Below, one piece after another: positions 45,211-54,256 of a stretch of DNA of 64,000 bases. Every line of letters starts with the position of its first letter. Positions within the stretch are counted from its first letter, which is position 1. A program made the position numbers and the translations under genes. Below the pieces are notes generated by a model. The model searched no databases. It worked only from the letters and a program-made list of their open reading frames with translations, and had not been told where the DNA came from. Location of the stretch: assembly GCA_039995105.1 (NCBI GenBank), contig CP146203.1:2046001-2110000 (forward strand), given 5' to 3'. The stretch is from Jonesiaceae bacterium BS-20 (GTDB lineage Bacteria > Actinomycetota > Actinomycetes > Actinomycetales > Cellulomonadaceae).

Positions 45211-48200
45211 CCCAGCAAGCCCAGCCCCAGCAAACTGCCGTACCGCACCGCAAAAAGCCGCAGCTCACGGGACAAGTCGCTGCGGCATCGGAAAGCAGTG
45301 CCGTATTTGCACCGGGCCAATGGCGGCTGGCCCAGGTCGAGGTAGCTAACTGGGGCACGTTCGACCAAGGCATCACCACCATTACAGTGTCCCGTAAGGG
45401 GCACCTACTGACCGGCCCATCCGGGTCTGGCAAGTCTTCGTTGCTAGACGCAATCGCCGCGGTCATGACCCCAGATAAATGGTTGCGGTTTAACCAGGCC
45501 GCCCAAGTAGGCGGCGGACGGGCAGACCAGCGCAGCCTCATTTCCTACGTGCGCGGGGCGTGGTCCCGCACCACCGATGACACCCTGGACAAGGTGGTCT
45601 CCCAATTTTTGCGCCCCACAGCAACCTGGAGCGGGGTGCTACTGCGCTATGAAAATGGGGTAGACTCCCCCATCACCCTGGCCCGGTTGTTCTTCCTTAA
45701 AGGGACCTCAACCGCGAGCGCAGACCTAGAAAACTTGTGCCTCATTGAACGCTCGGCCATTGGGTTGGCGGACCTGCAAGGGTTTGTTCACCGCGGGCCT
45801 AAAACCCGGGAACTGCAAAAGAGGTTCCCCGGCGCTTTGGTGACGTCCACCGGAAAGCACGCTCGGTATTTTGCGCGGGTTAAGTCGCTATTTGGCATGC
45901 GTGATGAAATTTCGCTTCAGCTGCTGCACAAAACCCAATCGGCTAAGAGCCTTAATACCCTGGATCAGCTGTTCCGAGATTATATGTTGGAGCGGCCAGA
46001 TACCTTTGATTTAGCTGATAACGCAGTCACACAGTTTGCGGAATTGCAGCGCGCCCATGCCCATGTGGTGCGGTTGCGGGAGCAGCGGGATTTACTGGCC
46101 CAACTGGCGCAGCAAGCCACCAAGTTTGATGCCGCCAAGCAAGACGCTACCCGGGCCCGGGTGCTGGGGGACGCGGTGGGTCCGTACCAAAAACTGCGCC
46201 ATCTTGGGTTGTGTCAAACGGACTTGGACCGGGTGACTCAGGAACTTATTATTTTGGGTGCAGCCCAACAGCGGGCCAAAGAAGCTACCAACCTGGCGCA
46301 GGAGGACTTTGACCAGGCACGGGACCGTATCAGGGGGCTGGGCGGTTACCAGATTGAGGCCTTGCAAGGCCGGATTGCTCAGGCACACGGTGAGATTACG
46401 CGGGTGGACAACCGGTGGCAACTGTTTGCTGATGACCTAGGCCGGGCCAGTATTACAACCGTACCCACCACCTCAGGGGAGTTTGCCGAGCTCAAAGTGG
46501 CTATGGAGCGCCAGTTGAGTGTGCCGTCCGCGGCGGGGCCCAGCCATCAGATCCAGGAGCGGTTCTTTTCTCAGCAAAAAGTGGTGCGCCAGATTGCCGC
46601 CCAAATCAAAAGTATGGAGATGACTAACTCCTCGGTTCCGCGCCCCTTATTGGCGGTGCGCCAGGAGTTGTCTGAGCATTCTGGGATCCCGGTAAGTGCG
46701 TTGCCATTTGCGGCTGAGTTATTGACTGTCAAGCCGGAATTTGCACCGTGGACCGGTGCGATTGAGCGGGTATTACGCGGGTTTGCGCTGACCCTTTTGG
46801 TGCGTCAGGAGCATGTGGACCAGGTACGGCGTTGGGTTGACAGGCACCGGATCCGGGCCCGTTTGGTGTATGAGGTGGTGCCGACTGTGGTTGACTCCCC
46901 AGGTGCGGCGCGCAGTCCTGATTCATTAGTACACCGCGTTGCGGTGACCTCGGGCCCGTTTGCACAGTGGGTCGCTGGGCAACTATCTGCACGGTTTGAT
47001 TATTCGTGTGTGGACTCAGCCGATTCACTGGGTGATTTTGCTAGGGCGGTGACCATCCGGGGGCAGATGAAAACGTCCGCAACTCGGTATCTTAAGGATG
47101 ACCGCACCGCAATTGATAACCGGTCGCAGTGGCTGTTGGGGGACCAGGAGGCCACGCTAGATGCGCTTGAAGAGCAACGCCGGGTGGCTCAAACCGACTT
47201 GGATCAGGCCCAAAACGAGCTGACCGCCGCCCAGGCGGTCTATGACAGTGCCAATAGGCAGCGCGCCCTGCTGGATTCCCTGCGGCAGCGCCCCTGGGCA
47301 GACATTGACCGGGACGCGGCGCGCCTTGTACTTGCTGACTTGGAGCAAAAACTGGGCCGTCTGACTCAAGACAGTGCCCCGTTGGATCAGGCTACTCGAG
47401 AGATGGAAAGTGCCCGCAGTTACCTTGATCGGGCAACGCGTTTGTATGATCAGGCCCGTGATGATTTAGCGGCAGCAAAACGTGAGCAAAACGGGTTAAT
47501 AAAGGACATTGCGGTGTTGCGGGCGGAAACCGAATTAGCCAGTTTTGCTAAGGTCCCGCAAGAAGTCACAGCTGATTTAGACCGTAAGTTCCGCAAAACC
47601 CAGCGCAGTATTACCCGGGCTAACCTGTATGAGATTGGGCTGGAGGTCAGCCAGCACTTAGGCAAAGAACGTGATCAGGCGTTGGATCAGGTGCGGGTGT
47701 GCGGGGCAAAAATATCCGGGGTCGCCGCGACCTTTAAGGAACGGTGGCCGGCCAGTGCCGCGGACTTATCCACTGAAGTTGCTGATAGGCAGCGGTATGT
47801 GGAAATTTTAACCGCTATTACTAAAAATGATCTCCCTAAGCATGAGAAAAACTTTTTGAACCTGCTACAGGAGCGTTCCCGGGACATGGTTGGGGAACTT
47901 GTGGACGCTATTTTAGACGGTCCTCGCACCATTACTACCCGGGTCACAGAGATCAATAAGTCCTTAGGGCGTTCTGAGTTTGACCGGGACCGGTTTTTGC
48001 AGTTGCGCCCTAGAGTGCAGCGCACCGCAACCGTTACCCAGTTCCTAAATGACTTACGGTCCATTTCTGAGGGCAGTTGGGGCACTATGGATCAGGACGA
48101 TGCCGAGCGCCGGTTCTTAGTTTTAGCTGGCTTAATGCAACGGCTAAGTTCAAGTGATTATGTGGACCGAACCTGGCGCAATCAGTGTTTGGATTCCCGC

Positions 48201-48590
48201 CTGCACGTCACGTTTTTGGCTGACGAGGTGGATAAACACGGCCAAGTGCAGGCCACCTATGACTCTGGTGCTGCGATGTCCGGTGGGCAGCAGCAAAAAT
48301 TGGTGATCTTTTGTTTAGCGGCGGCGCTACGCTATCAACTCGCTAGCCCAGATCAGGTACTACCACTGTTTGGCACCATCATTTTGGATGAGGCGTTCGA
48401 TAAAGCGGACTCCTCATACACCCGTATGGCGCTCAATGTCTTTTTGGACTTTGGTTTTCACCTGGTGCTGGCAACCCCGCAAAAACTATTACAAACCATT
48501 GAGCCCTATGTGGGAGCGGCCACCGCCATTGAGAACCCAACCCGCAAGCGTACGTTAGTTTCCCAGGTGCAATGGCAGGAGCAGTTGTGA
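45207..48590 (+). CDS. jetC: Wadjet SMC-like ATPase JetC
   Basis: A 1127-aa SMC/SbcC-like ATPase that drives DNA loop extrusion to detect small circular DNA. Walker A GPSGSGKSS lies at about 69-77, the ABC signature SGGQQQKLV near 1024 and Walker B TIILDEAFDKAD near 1056. Between them are long coiled coils interrupted by a hinge-like globular region (about 450-640). It starts at GTG overlapping jetB. Full length with all ATPase motifs intact. Confidence 0.95.
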   Translation: MTQQAQPQQTAVPHRKKPQLTGQVAAASESSAVFAPGQWRLAQVEVANWGTFDQGITTITVSRKGHLLTGPSGSGKSSLLDAIAAVMTPDKWLRFNQAAQVGGGRADQRSLISYVRGAWSRTTDDTLDKVVSQFLRPTATWSGVLLRYENGVDSPITLARLFFLKGTSTASADLENLCLIERSAIGLADLQGFVHRGPKTRELQKRFPGALVTSTGKHARYFARVKSLFGMRDEISLQLLHKTQSAKSLNTLDQLFRDYMLERPDTFDLADNAVTQFAELQRAHAHVVRLREQRDLLAQLAQQATKFDAAKQDATRARVLGDAVGPYQKLRHLGLCQTDLDRVTQELIILGAAQQRAKEATNLAQEDFDQARDRIRGLGGYQIEALQGRIAQAHGEITRVDNRWQLFADDLGRASITTVPTTSGEFAELKVAMERQLSVPSAAGPSHQIQERFFSQQKVVRQIAAQIKSMEMTNSSVPRPLLAVRQELSEHSGIPVSALPFAAELLTVKPEFAPWTGAIERVLRGFALTLLVRQEHVDQVRRWVDRHRIRARLVYEVVPTVVDSPGAARSPDSLVHRVAVTSGPFAQWVAGQLSARFDYSCVDSADSLGDFARAVTIRGQMKTSATRYLKDDRTAIDNRSQWLLGDQEATLDALEEQRRVAQTDLDQAQNELTAAQAVYDSANRQRALLDSLRQRPWADIDRDAARLVLADLEQKLGRLTQDSAPLDQATREMESARSYLDRATRLYDQARDDLAAAKREQNGLIKDIAVLRAETELASFAKVPQEVTADLDRKFRKTQRSITRANLYEIGLEVSQHLGKERDQALDQVRVCGAKISGVAATFKERWPASAADLSTEVADRQRYVEILTAITKNDLPKHEKNFLNLLQERSRDMVGELVDAILDGPRTITTRVTEINKSLGRSEFDRDRFLQLRPRVQRTATVTQFLNDLRSISEGSWGTMDQDDAERRFLVLAGLMQRLSSSDYVDRTWRNQCLDSRLHVTFLADEVDKHGQVQATYDSGAAMSGGQQQKLVIFCLAAALRYQLASPDQVLPLFGTIILDEAFDKADSSYTRMALNVFLDFGFHLVLATPQKLLQTIEPYVGAATAIENPTRKRTLVSQVQWQEQL

Positions 48591-48606
48591 ACGGACACAA
48601 ACACTC

Positions 48607-49764
48607 ATGATTACGGTACCCCAAGCCCGCACACAAGCCCAGAAACGCTTACGCACCAATCTGAATAAATGGCTTGAACAGACGGTTATCCAAACAGACA
48701 TTCCAGCTCCGCTGCTAAGCATCACGTTGCATCCACCGACCGAGAAGCAAATGCTCAGCAATCAGCAAGCCGCTCAGGACTGGGCACAATCGTGGTCAAG
48801 CGTTACCACCGGCAACGGGATTGAGGTGGAATGGGAGAGTAGGTTGTGGCGTTCAATTGGTAGGCAACGGATTCCAGTACGCGCTCATTTTGCTCATGCT
48901 CATGCCGTAGCGGCCTTCAGCGGTGGGGAGCCGGCCGCCGCCTGGCACCTCTTGTATGACCGAACTACGGCGGTCTTAGCTACACTTTTAGGTGATCGAT
49001 CAGATCCTACTGTTTTCCTCGCCACTATCCGAAGACACAGCGTGACGCTCCGGAACTACGCTCCTGAGGAGTTTGATCTGGTGCTTGCGACCACGCAGTG
49101 GCTCATTGACAATCCAATCACTGGATTACGTCCACGGCAGGTGGGCATCCGAGGGGTTGACTCCAAGTGGTTCACCTCCCACCGGGCCTTGCTAAAAGAT
49201 TTAGTCCAAGCCAGCACCGGCTCAGAGGATCTGGGTATTGTGGATAGCGACTTGCTGCTCCGCATCCGTATCCTTGACCCGGGCCTCTTACCGGGTGGGC
49301 CTCATGACTTTGCCGCCTCTCCCGGTCACCTTGCAGCGCTCAATCTGCGGCCAACCAACATTTTTATCTTTGAAAATTTGGAGTCGGTGCTGACCATGCC
49401 CCCGCTTCCGGGAGCGGTTGTGTTGCATGGCGGTGGATACGCAGTTGACCTCCTCCAGCGCATCGCGTGGCTTCAACATGCACCCGTTTGGTATTGGGGG
49501 GATTTGGACTCTCATGGCTTTGCTATCTTGAACCGGCTACGCGGTTACCTCCCACATGCCCGCTCGGTTCTGATGGACACCGTGACCTTGCAGTTACACG
49601 CAGATCTTTGTGTTCCCGAGCCAAAGCCCAACACCGGACAGTTCCCAAACTTGAATGCGGCGGAAGCTCAGACACTCATGAAGTTACGAGAATACGGAAA
49701 CATACGTTTAGAACAGGAACGGATACCGTGGAATCATGCGCTTAGCGCCTTAGAACTTTGTTAG
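48607..49764 (+). CDS. jetD: Wadjet nuclease JetD (DUF3322/DUF2220, TOPRIM)
   Basis: A 385-aa Toprim nuclease related to topoisomerase VI subunit A, which cleaves the plasmid after the JetABC motor stalls. The N-terminal DUF3322 part covers about residues 1-190. The Toprim core shows the Glu in FENLES (about 252-257) and the Asp pair in YWGDLDSHG (about 295-303). It begins 16 bp after jetC. Metal-binding acidic residues are intact, so cleavage should be active. Confidence 0.93.
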   Translation: MITVPQARTQAQKRLRTNLNKWLEQTVIQTDIPAPLLSITLHPPTEKQMLSNQQAAQDWAQSWSSVTTGNGIEVEWESRLWRSIGRQRIPVRAHFAHAHAVAAFSGGEPAAAWHLLYDRTTAVLATLLGDRSDPTVFLATIRRHSVTLRNYAPEEFDLVLATTQWLIDNPITGLRPRQVGIRGVDSKWFTSHRALLKDLVQASTGSEDLGIVDSDLLLRIRILDPGLLPGGPHDFAASPGHLAALNLRPTNIFIFENLESVLTMPPLPGAVVLHGGGYAVDLLQRIAWLQHAPVWYWGDLDSHGFAILNRLRGYLPHARSVLMDTVTLQLHADLCVPEPKPNTGQFPNLNAAEAQTLMKLREYGNIRLEQERIPWNHALSALELC

Positions 49765-50408
49765 AACGCCATCAGGTTCAAAAATACGCATGGTCCTTGA
49801 TGCCAGGTAAGATGAACCAGAACTACGAAGCGAGCACCCCCGGCACCGTACGGTAGTTTTCAGATGGAGTGCGTGCCTCAGTAGAGCACACTCCTAACCC
49901 CCAGTTCTCACTGGCGCTCCGTGTCCCTTTCCCCATGTAAGGGAATTTCTTCGTTGTAATAACCCAGTAAAGCTGGCCCAAGACCCGCACTCTTTGCGGT
50001 CCGTGATACCCCCGTTGCCGGTGCCGCAAATTTAAGTATGTGCACTCATTTTGGGCCCAACCCCAGAACAAGCAGAAACGTGGGCAACCGAACACTATAT
50101 GTTCATACCAAAGATAACGCAGTGTAGATTCTAGTTTTTGTGCAGGTGGAAGGCCAAAACTCCTTCCACCGGACCTCAAATACCTGTGTCATTGCGGCCC
50201 ATGGCCACCTGGCAGACTAGCAGCGGCTAGATGTGCGTTGTGCCTGCATATGCTATTTTTAAACCGATAATACTTAGAACGGCACAAGCTACTTGGAATA
50301 ATTCTGCGTCCAGCAGTCTGAACTTCGCACAGTTAGCGCAGTGGTAACTGCACCTTCAAGAAAACACGCAGGCAACCGCACAGCAGGCCGTTTCGCACGA
50401 GGGGATTT
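49765..50408. other. Intergenic gap after Wadjet
   Basis: About 640 bp. I see a small stem (GTGGAAGG/CCTTCCAC, about 50143-50166) without T-run and no gene with a ribosome site or known domain. The promoter of the surface-protein gene should lie in the last 150 bp. Confidence 0.45.
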
Positions 50409-51872
50409 ATGAAACTCAACATTAAGAAACTTTTGGTTTTCGCAGCAGCCAGCGCACTTGCAGGATCCGGTTTGCTGGTCGCAGGCCCAGCAGTTGCTGC
50501 CGGTCCTGCTGCTCCTGTGACAGCATTCAGCGCGGACTTGTGTGCCACTGACGGTCTTGCAGACCACACCACAGAAGACCCCAAGGCATACGTAGGGTCT
50601 AGTATGCCGGACCTCACTTTGGTTTCCGGACAGCGCCTCGATCACTACAATGCCGGCGGCACCGTACTGTTATACAACACCTCTGGTGGCGCTGGAGGCG
50701 GAACACCAAACTGCGCCCTGTATTACGACAATGAAACAGAAAGCCCCGTCGTTGAATGGCTTTACTGCACCGACCAGACTTCAAAGACCTGCAGTAACAT
50801 CGACACAAATGGTCAGTTGCAACAGGACGGTGAACTTGTAGGTAACCTCGAAGACAAAGCCGGCAACGCTCGGTTAACCGCCGACCAAGAAAAGCTCATT
50901 TCCTATATCATTCGGCACGATCTATCAGTGCCGATTGATAATTTCATGTCAACCGTTGACGTGATCACAAATGAAACCTCCGCTGGCCGTTCTGCCCGGC
51001 AAAATCTTGTCTGGTGTGTTAGCGACCCGGAGGACTTTGGAATTCCCCTCGAGTACTGGTGCGGAGAAGCCATGGGCCCTGAAAAGCAGGCGCTCATTCT
51101 TGCTTCCATGCCTGATGAACCTACGCTAAGCCTTAGCCCAGCAGAGTCCGAAATTTCTGTTGACAACACTGCTGAGCTGACACTATCTACTAATCTAGTT
51201 AACCAACCTATTTCCGTGAGTTCAGACTCAGGCGCCTTGGCCCTGTGCTCACCACAAAGTGACGTCACGTTTGAGGATGGTGCATTAGTCATCTCATCAT
51301 CAACAAGCGTCACCAAAGACATCCAGTTGTGCGCCCTTGGCGAGGCACCTGGCAACATACACGTGCAGGCCACAGCAACAGCAATCCATAGCGACGAGGT
51401 TTCTTGGGTCCAATCCCCCGGCACGCAAGAAATTGCCTGCCAAGTGTATGCCCACACAAGCGCAGGGGCCTCCAGTCAGCTAAACACAGCAGTTGAAATT
51501 GTAGTATCTGAAGACACCAACGGCAACGACGGCAACGACGGCAACGACGGCAACGACGGCAACGACGGAGAAAACACCGACGGCAACGACGGAGAAAACA
51601 CCGACGGCAACGACGGAGAAAACACCGACGGCAACGACGGCGAAAACACCGACGGCAACGACGGCGAAAACACCGACGGCAACGACGGCGAAAACACCGA
51701 CGGCAACGACGGCGAAAACACCGACGGCAGCAACGGCACCGAAGATTCCGAGGAGTTGGCCAAGACAGGTGCCAATGGCTACACCGCATTCATTACCAGC
51801 GGCTTCATGTTTCTCGGAGTAGGGGCCGCTGCTGTATTGTTCACCCGGAAGAAAACCGCACAGCGGGCGTAA
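50409..51872 (+). CDS. Sortase-anchored surface protein with Asn/Asp/Gly repeats
   Basis: A 487-aa secreted protein. An N-terminal signal peptide (KKLLVFAAASALAGSGLLV, about 6-24) ends near VAA-GP. Residues about 40-370 are extracellular, with several Cys that may pair. A repetitive linker follows (about 370-442): five GND units, then seven copies of an eight-residue GENTDGND unit. The C-terminus has the sorting motif LAKTG (about 450-454), a hydrophobic helix and the tail FTRKKTAQRA. LAxTG signals are used by class E-type sortases in actinomycetes. No sortase is encoded nearby. Likely role: surface display, ligand unknown. Confidence 0.9.
   Translation: MKLNIKKLLVFAAASALAGSGLLVAGPAVAAGPAAPVTAFSADLCATDGLADHTTEDPKAYVGSSMPDLTLVSGQRLDHYNAGGTVLLYNTSGGAGGGTPNCALYYDNETESPVVEWLYCTDQTSKTCSNIDTNGQLQQDGELVGNLEDKAGNARLTADQEKLISYIIRHDLSVPIDNFMSTVDVITNETSAGRSARQNLVWCVSDPEDFGIPLEYWCGEAMGPEKQALILASMPDEPTLSLSPAESEISVDNTAELTLSTNLVNQPISVSSDSGALALCSPQSDVTFEDGALVISSSTSVTKDIQLCALGEAPGNIHVQATATAIHSDEVSWVQSPGTQEIACQVYAHTSAGASSQLNTAVEIVVSEDTNGNDGNDGNDGNDGNDGENTDGNDGENTDGNDGENTDGNDGENTDGNDGENTDGNDGENTDGNDGENTDGSNGTEDSEELAKTGANGYTAFITSGFMFLGVGAAAVLFTRKKTAQRA
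51518..51732 (+). repeat. Tandem repeat in the surface-protein gene
   Basis: Five 9-bp units (GGCAACGAC) run into seven 24-bp units built from GGAGAAAACACC plus the 9-bp unit. The first 24-bp units read GGAGAAAAC and the later ones GGCGAAAAC, so homogenisation spread in two blocks. Copy number is likely to vary between strains without breaking the frame. Confidence 0.95.
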
Positions 51873-51906
51873 ATCGCACTGGTGAAAGTAGGCTTCCCTA
51901 CCTCTG

Positions 51907-51955
51907 ACGGTGGTCGTAGTTTCCTGAGTCACAGGAAACTACGGCCACCGTTTTT
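51907..51955 (+). terminator. Rho-independent terminator of the surface-protein gene
   Basis: A 20-bp stem (ACGGTGGTCGTAGTTTCCTG with one wobble pair) and a 5-base loop is followed by TTTTT. It lies 35 bp after the stop codon. This is the strongest intrinsic terminator in the window. Confidence 0.92.
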
Positions 51956-52304
51956 GGTATCTTCGAATGTAATAACTCTTCCGTGTGCTCTCCTGTAAAT
52001 CCTCCAAGTTGAACAATCCAATACTCCAAACGTCCTATGTGTGGGACGGCATTCTTCTGGCACCGGATCCCAATGTTGAATGGGGATCTAGAACTTTTCA
52101 CCCTTTATTGATGCGAGATCTACCGGGTGAATCCCTAAAATCATTGGCGTCCTGCATACTCTAGGACACGCTATATTTGTGTGCACGCACATGGCTTTCA
52201 ATCTCAGTGAAACTGGGACCTACAACATGAGAGAGAACACAGCAACTACCCAGCCTTAACCACTTCGAGCGCCAGTGGCTCTCAAAGGCAATAACCCTGG
52301 CTCC
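51956..52304. other. Intergenic gap
   Basis: About 350 bp between the terminator and the AbiEi-like pseudogene. No gene or regulatory element could be supported. Confidence 0.4.
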
Positions 52305-52596
52305 CTAAGGCAATACTCGGTGGCTCTCACGGACGCTAATATTCACTGCACGCAGATCCCCTATTTTGCGGAGACGGCTTGCTGATTCCCCTGATATTAC
52401 GGCTCCTGATTCCATGTACTGCAAGCGCTCGTCCGCAAAACGACTTGGATCAGTGCTGAGCCAAGTGGCCATGCTCGTTGCGACGTGCCAGTATGAGCCT
52501 GAAAACACCTACACGCTCCGCCTGAGCAGTAGTCACCATCCCCCACTGACTTGCGGTAACCTCCGGAAGGAGAATCTCAACATTCCTGATATTCAT
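52305..52596 (-). pseudogene. AbiEi-type antitoxin remnant (frameshift, internal deletion)
   Basis: From the ATG at 52596 the first frame reads ASQWGMVTTAQAERVGVFR, the winged-helix start of AbiEi-like antitoxins. It then meets a stop. The next frame resumes with TWLSTDPSRFADERL and GAVISGESASRLRKIGDL, the following conserved blocks of the family. About 35 residues between the blocks are missing and the frame shifts, so the gene is dead. AbiEi proteins normally repress an operon with an AbiEii nucleotidyltransferase toxin; none is visible here. Confidence 0.65.
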
Positions 52597-52608
52597 ACTT
52601 GCAATGTG

Positions 52609-53082
52609 TCATTCAGGTTGAAACAAAGTAAGCAAAAGGGCTTGTGCCGGGCGCAGGGGAAAGTTCCCGTTGCGGTGCAGGTCAATTGTGCGGCCGAGCT
52701 CTTCGGTGTTCAGGAGAGTGTGGTCAAAGGAGATGACGTTGCCGTCACGTGAGGTGATGCGGTAATGGTTTGCATACGGAGACTTGACCAAACCGTGTTT
52801 CACCACGTCAGCGTATCGAATACGGACCTCTTTGCGCATGAGCGTACGCATGCGGGTCTCGTCGCTTCCCACCATCAAGTACCAGCGGTGGTAGCGCACA
52901 GCAACGTAGATCCCCAAGCTCAGGCAAATGGGCCCACCGATGAGTAGCGGATATTTGTAGTCCTGCCCTGCAAAAGGAATTGCGACCAAGAAGGCCCCAC
53001 CACACGCAACAGTCCACCACCCAATAATCAGACTGAAAAATGGTGGCCTTATGGCACCTTGCAGCAAGTTGGCTTTCTTCAT
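52609..53082 (-). CDS. Membrane protein with PH-like cytosolic domain
   Basis: A 157-aa protein with two hydrophobic segments (about residues 16-38 and 45-63) separated by a short loop, then a soluble part with a strand pattern like bacterial PH domains (RWYLMVGSD through ISFDHTLLN). Unknown function. Its stop lies 13 bp upstream of the AbiEi remnant's start, so the two may have been co-transcribed. The Met context lacks a strong ribosome site. Confidence 0.65.
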   Translation of the reverse strand: MKKANLLQGAIRPPFFSLIIGWWTVACGGAFLVAIPFAGQDYKYPLLIGGPICLSLGIYVAVRYHRWYLMVGSDETRMRTLMRKEVRIRYADVVKHGLVKSPYANHYRITSRDGNVISFDHTLLNTEELGRTIDLHRNGNFPLRPAQALLLTLFQPE

Positions 53083-53234
53083 GGGCAGGCTCCTTGAGCT
53101 CTCAAAGTGGCAAACAACGCGGCACTGTTTGCTGCACTTCTATGATCCAGTGCCAAAGCCCAATGCGACCAAAACGCACAGTACTTGGGAAGGCGTGAGC
53201 AAGCGGTTTGGCGTGACCCGGTATTCTTTACTCC

Positions 53235-54209
53235 ATGGCCATTTACATTGATCCTCCCCTGTGGCCGGCCCACGGCACGGTGTGGAGCCACCTGGTCTCT
53301 GACACCAGTTATGCAGAACTCCATGTCTTTGCGGCCCGGGCAGGTTTCCCACGCAGGAGCTTTGACCTCGACCATTATGATGTCCCACAGTCCCAATATG
53401 AGTTGGCCATCAGCCACGGAGCCCTGCCCGTAAGCACACGCATTGTAGTCCACCAGCTGCGTGGCTCCGGGCTACGAATCAAACAAGCGAACCGTGAAGC
53501 CATGCGTCCGGTAGTGCAGATGCAGTACTTACATGAACAGTGGGCGCGGTTGCATTCACTGCTTGCTGGTGGGCCCCGCAATCAAGATCTCGCTGATCCT
53601 GCCACCTGGCAGGGGCTAGGTGATCGGTTACTGGAATGCTGGAGTGAGCCGCACCGCAAGTATCACACCGTGGGTCACCTCGAAGATGTTCTGCTCGCAT
53701 TAAACCTCTTGGAAATCCGCGGCGAAACCATTGCTCCAGTGACACTACTGGCCGCATGGTTCCATGACGTCATTTACAACGGCGACGCAGGCACGGATGA
53801 GACCGCTTCCGCAGACCTTGCGATCAATTCTTTGCTCGCGATGGGTGTCTCCCCCGGTCTTTGCCAACAGGTAGGCGACTTCATTGTGGCGACCACACCG
53901 GGCAGTACCGGTGCACTGGTTCCCACTCCACTTGCACACTTGTTAGATAGCGATCTCGCTATCTTTGGCGCTTCTCCACAGCGGTATGACAGATATACCT
54001 TGGCCGTACGCACCGAATATGCTCATGTACCCGACGCTGATTTTCGCAGCGGCCGCGCAAAAATCCTACGCTCCTACCTAGACCGTCCGGTCATTTACCG
54101 GACCCAGTGCGCACAGGACTTGTGGGAACAGCGGGCCCGGATGAATTTAGCGACGGAAATCCAGGCGCTGGAAGCAATCTCTGATACCTCGGTGCTCTCG
54201 TTGCCCTAG
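53235..54209 (+). CDS. DUF4031-HD domain fusion protein
   Basis: A 324-aa protein with two parts. Residues 1-80 match DUF4031 (AIYIDPPLWPAHG, HLVSD, FPRRSFDLDHYDVP), a small actinobacterial domain of unknown role. Residues about 115-310 are an HD-type metal phosphohydrolase: the His in HRKYHTVGHLEDVL (about 139-152), HD in WFHDVIYN (about 174-181), with DETASADLA after it. The HD part may hydrolyse nucleotides or phosphate monoesters. The fusion is known in actinomycetes. Confidence 0.85.
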   Translation: MAIYIDPPLWPAHGTVWSHLVSDTSYAELHVFAARAGFPRRSFDLDHYDVPQSQYELAISHGALPVSTRIVVHQLRGSGLRIKQANREAMRPVVQMQYLHEQWARLHSLLAGGPRNQDLADPATWQGLGDRLLECWSEPHRKYHTVGHLEDVLLALNLLEIRGETIAPVTLLAAWFHDVIYNGDAGTDETASADLAINSLLAMGVSPGLCQQVGDFIVATTPGSTGALVPTPLAHLLDSDLAIFGASPQRYDRYTLAVRTEYAHVPDADFRSGRAKILRSYLDRPVIYRTQCAQDLWEQRARMNLATEIQALEAISDTSVLSLP

Positions 54210-54256
54210 TGATTTCAGAACCCCAAAAACGAAAAGTAAACCATTAAAAACCTGCC

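Noticed and set aside
51310-51789. Long Cys/Arg-rich open frame opposite the surface-protein repeat
   Set aside because: It is the antisense reading of the tandem repeat, which keeps all frames open.
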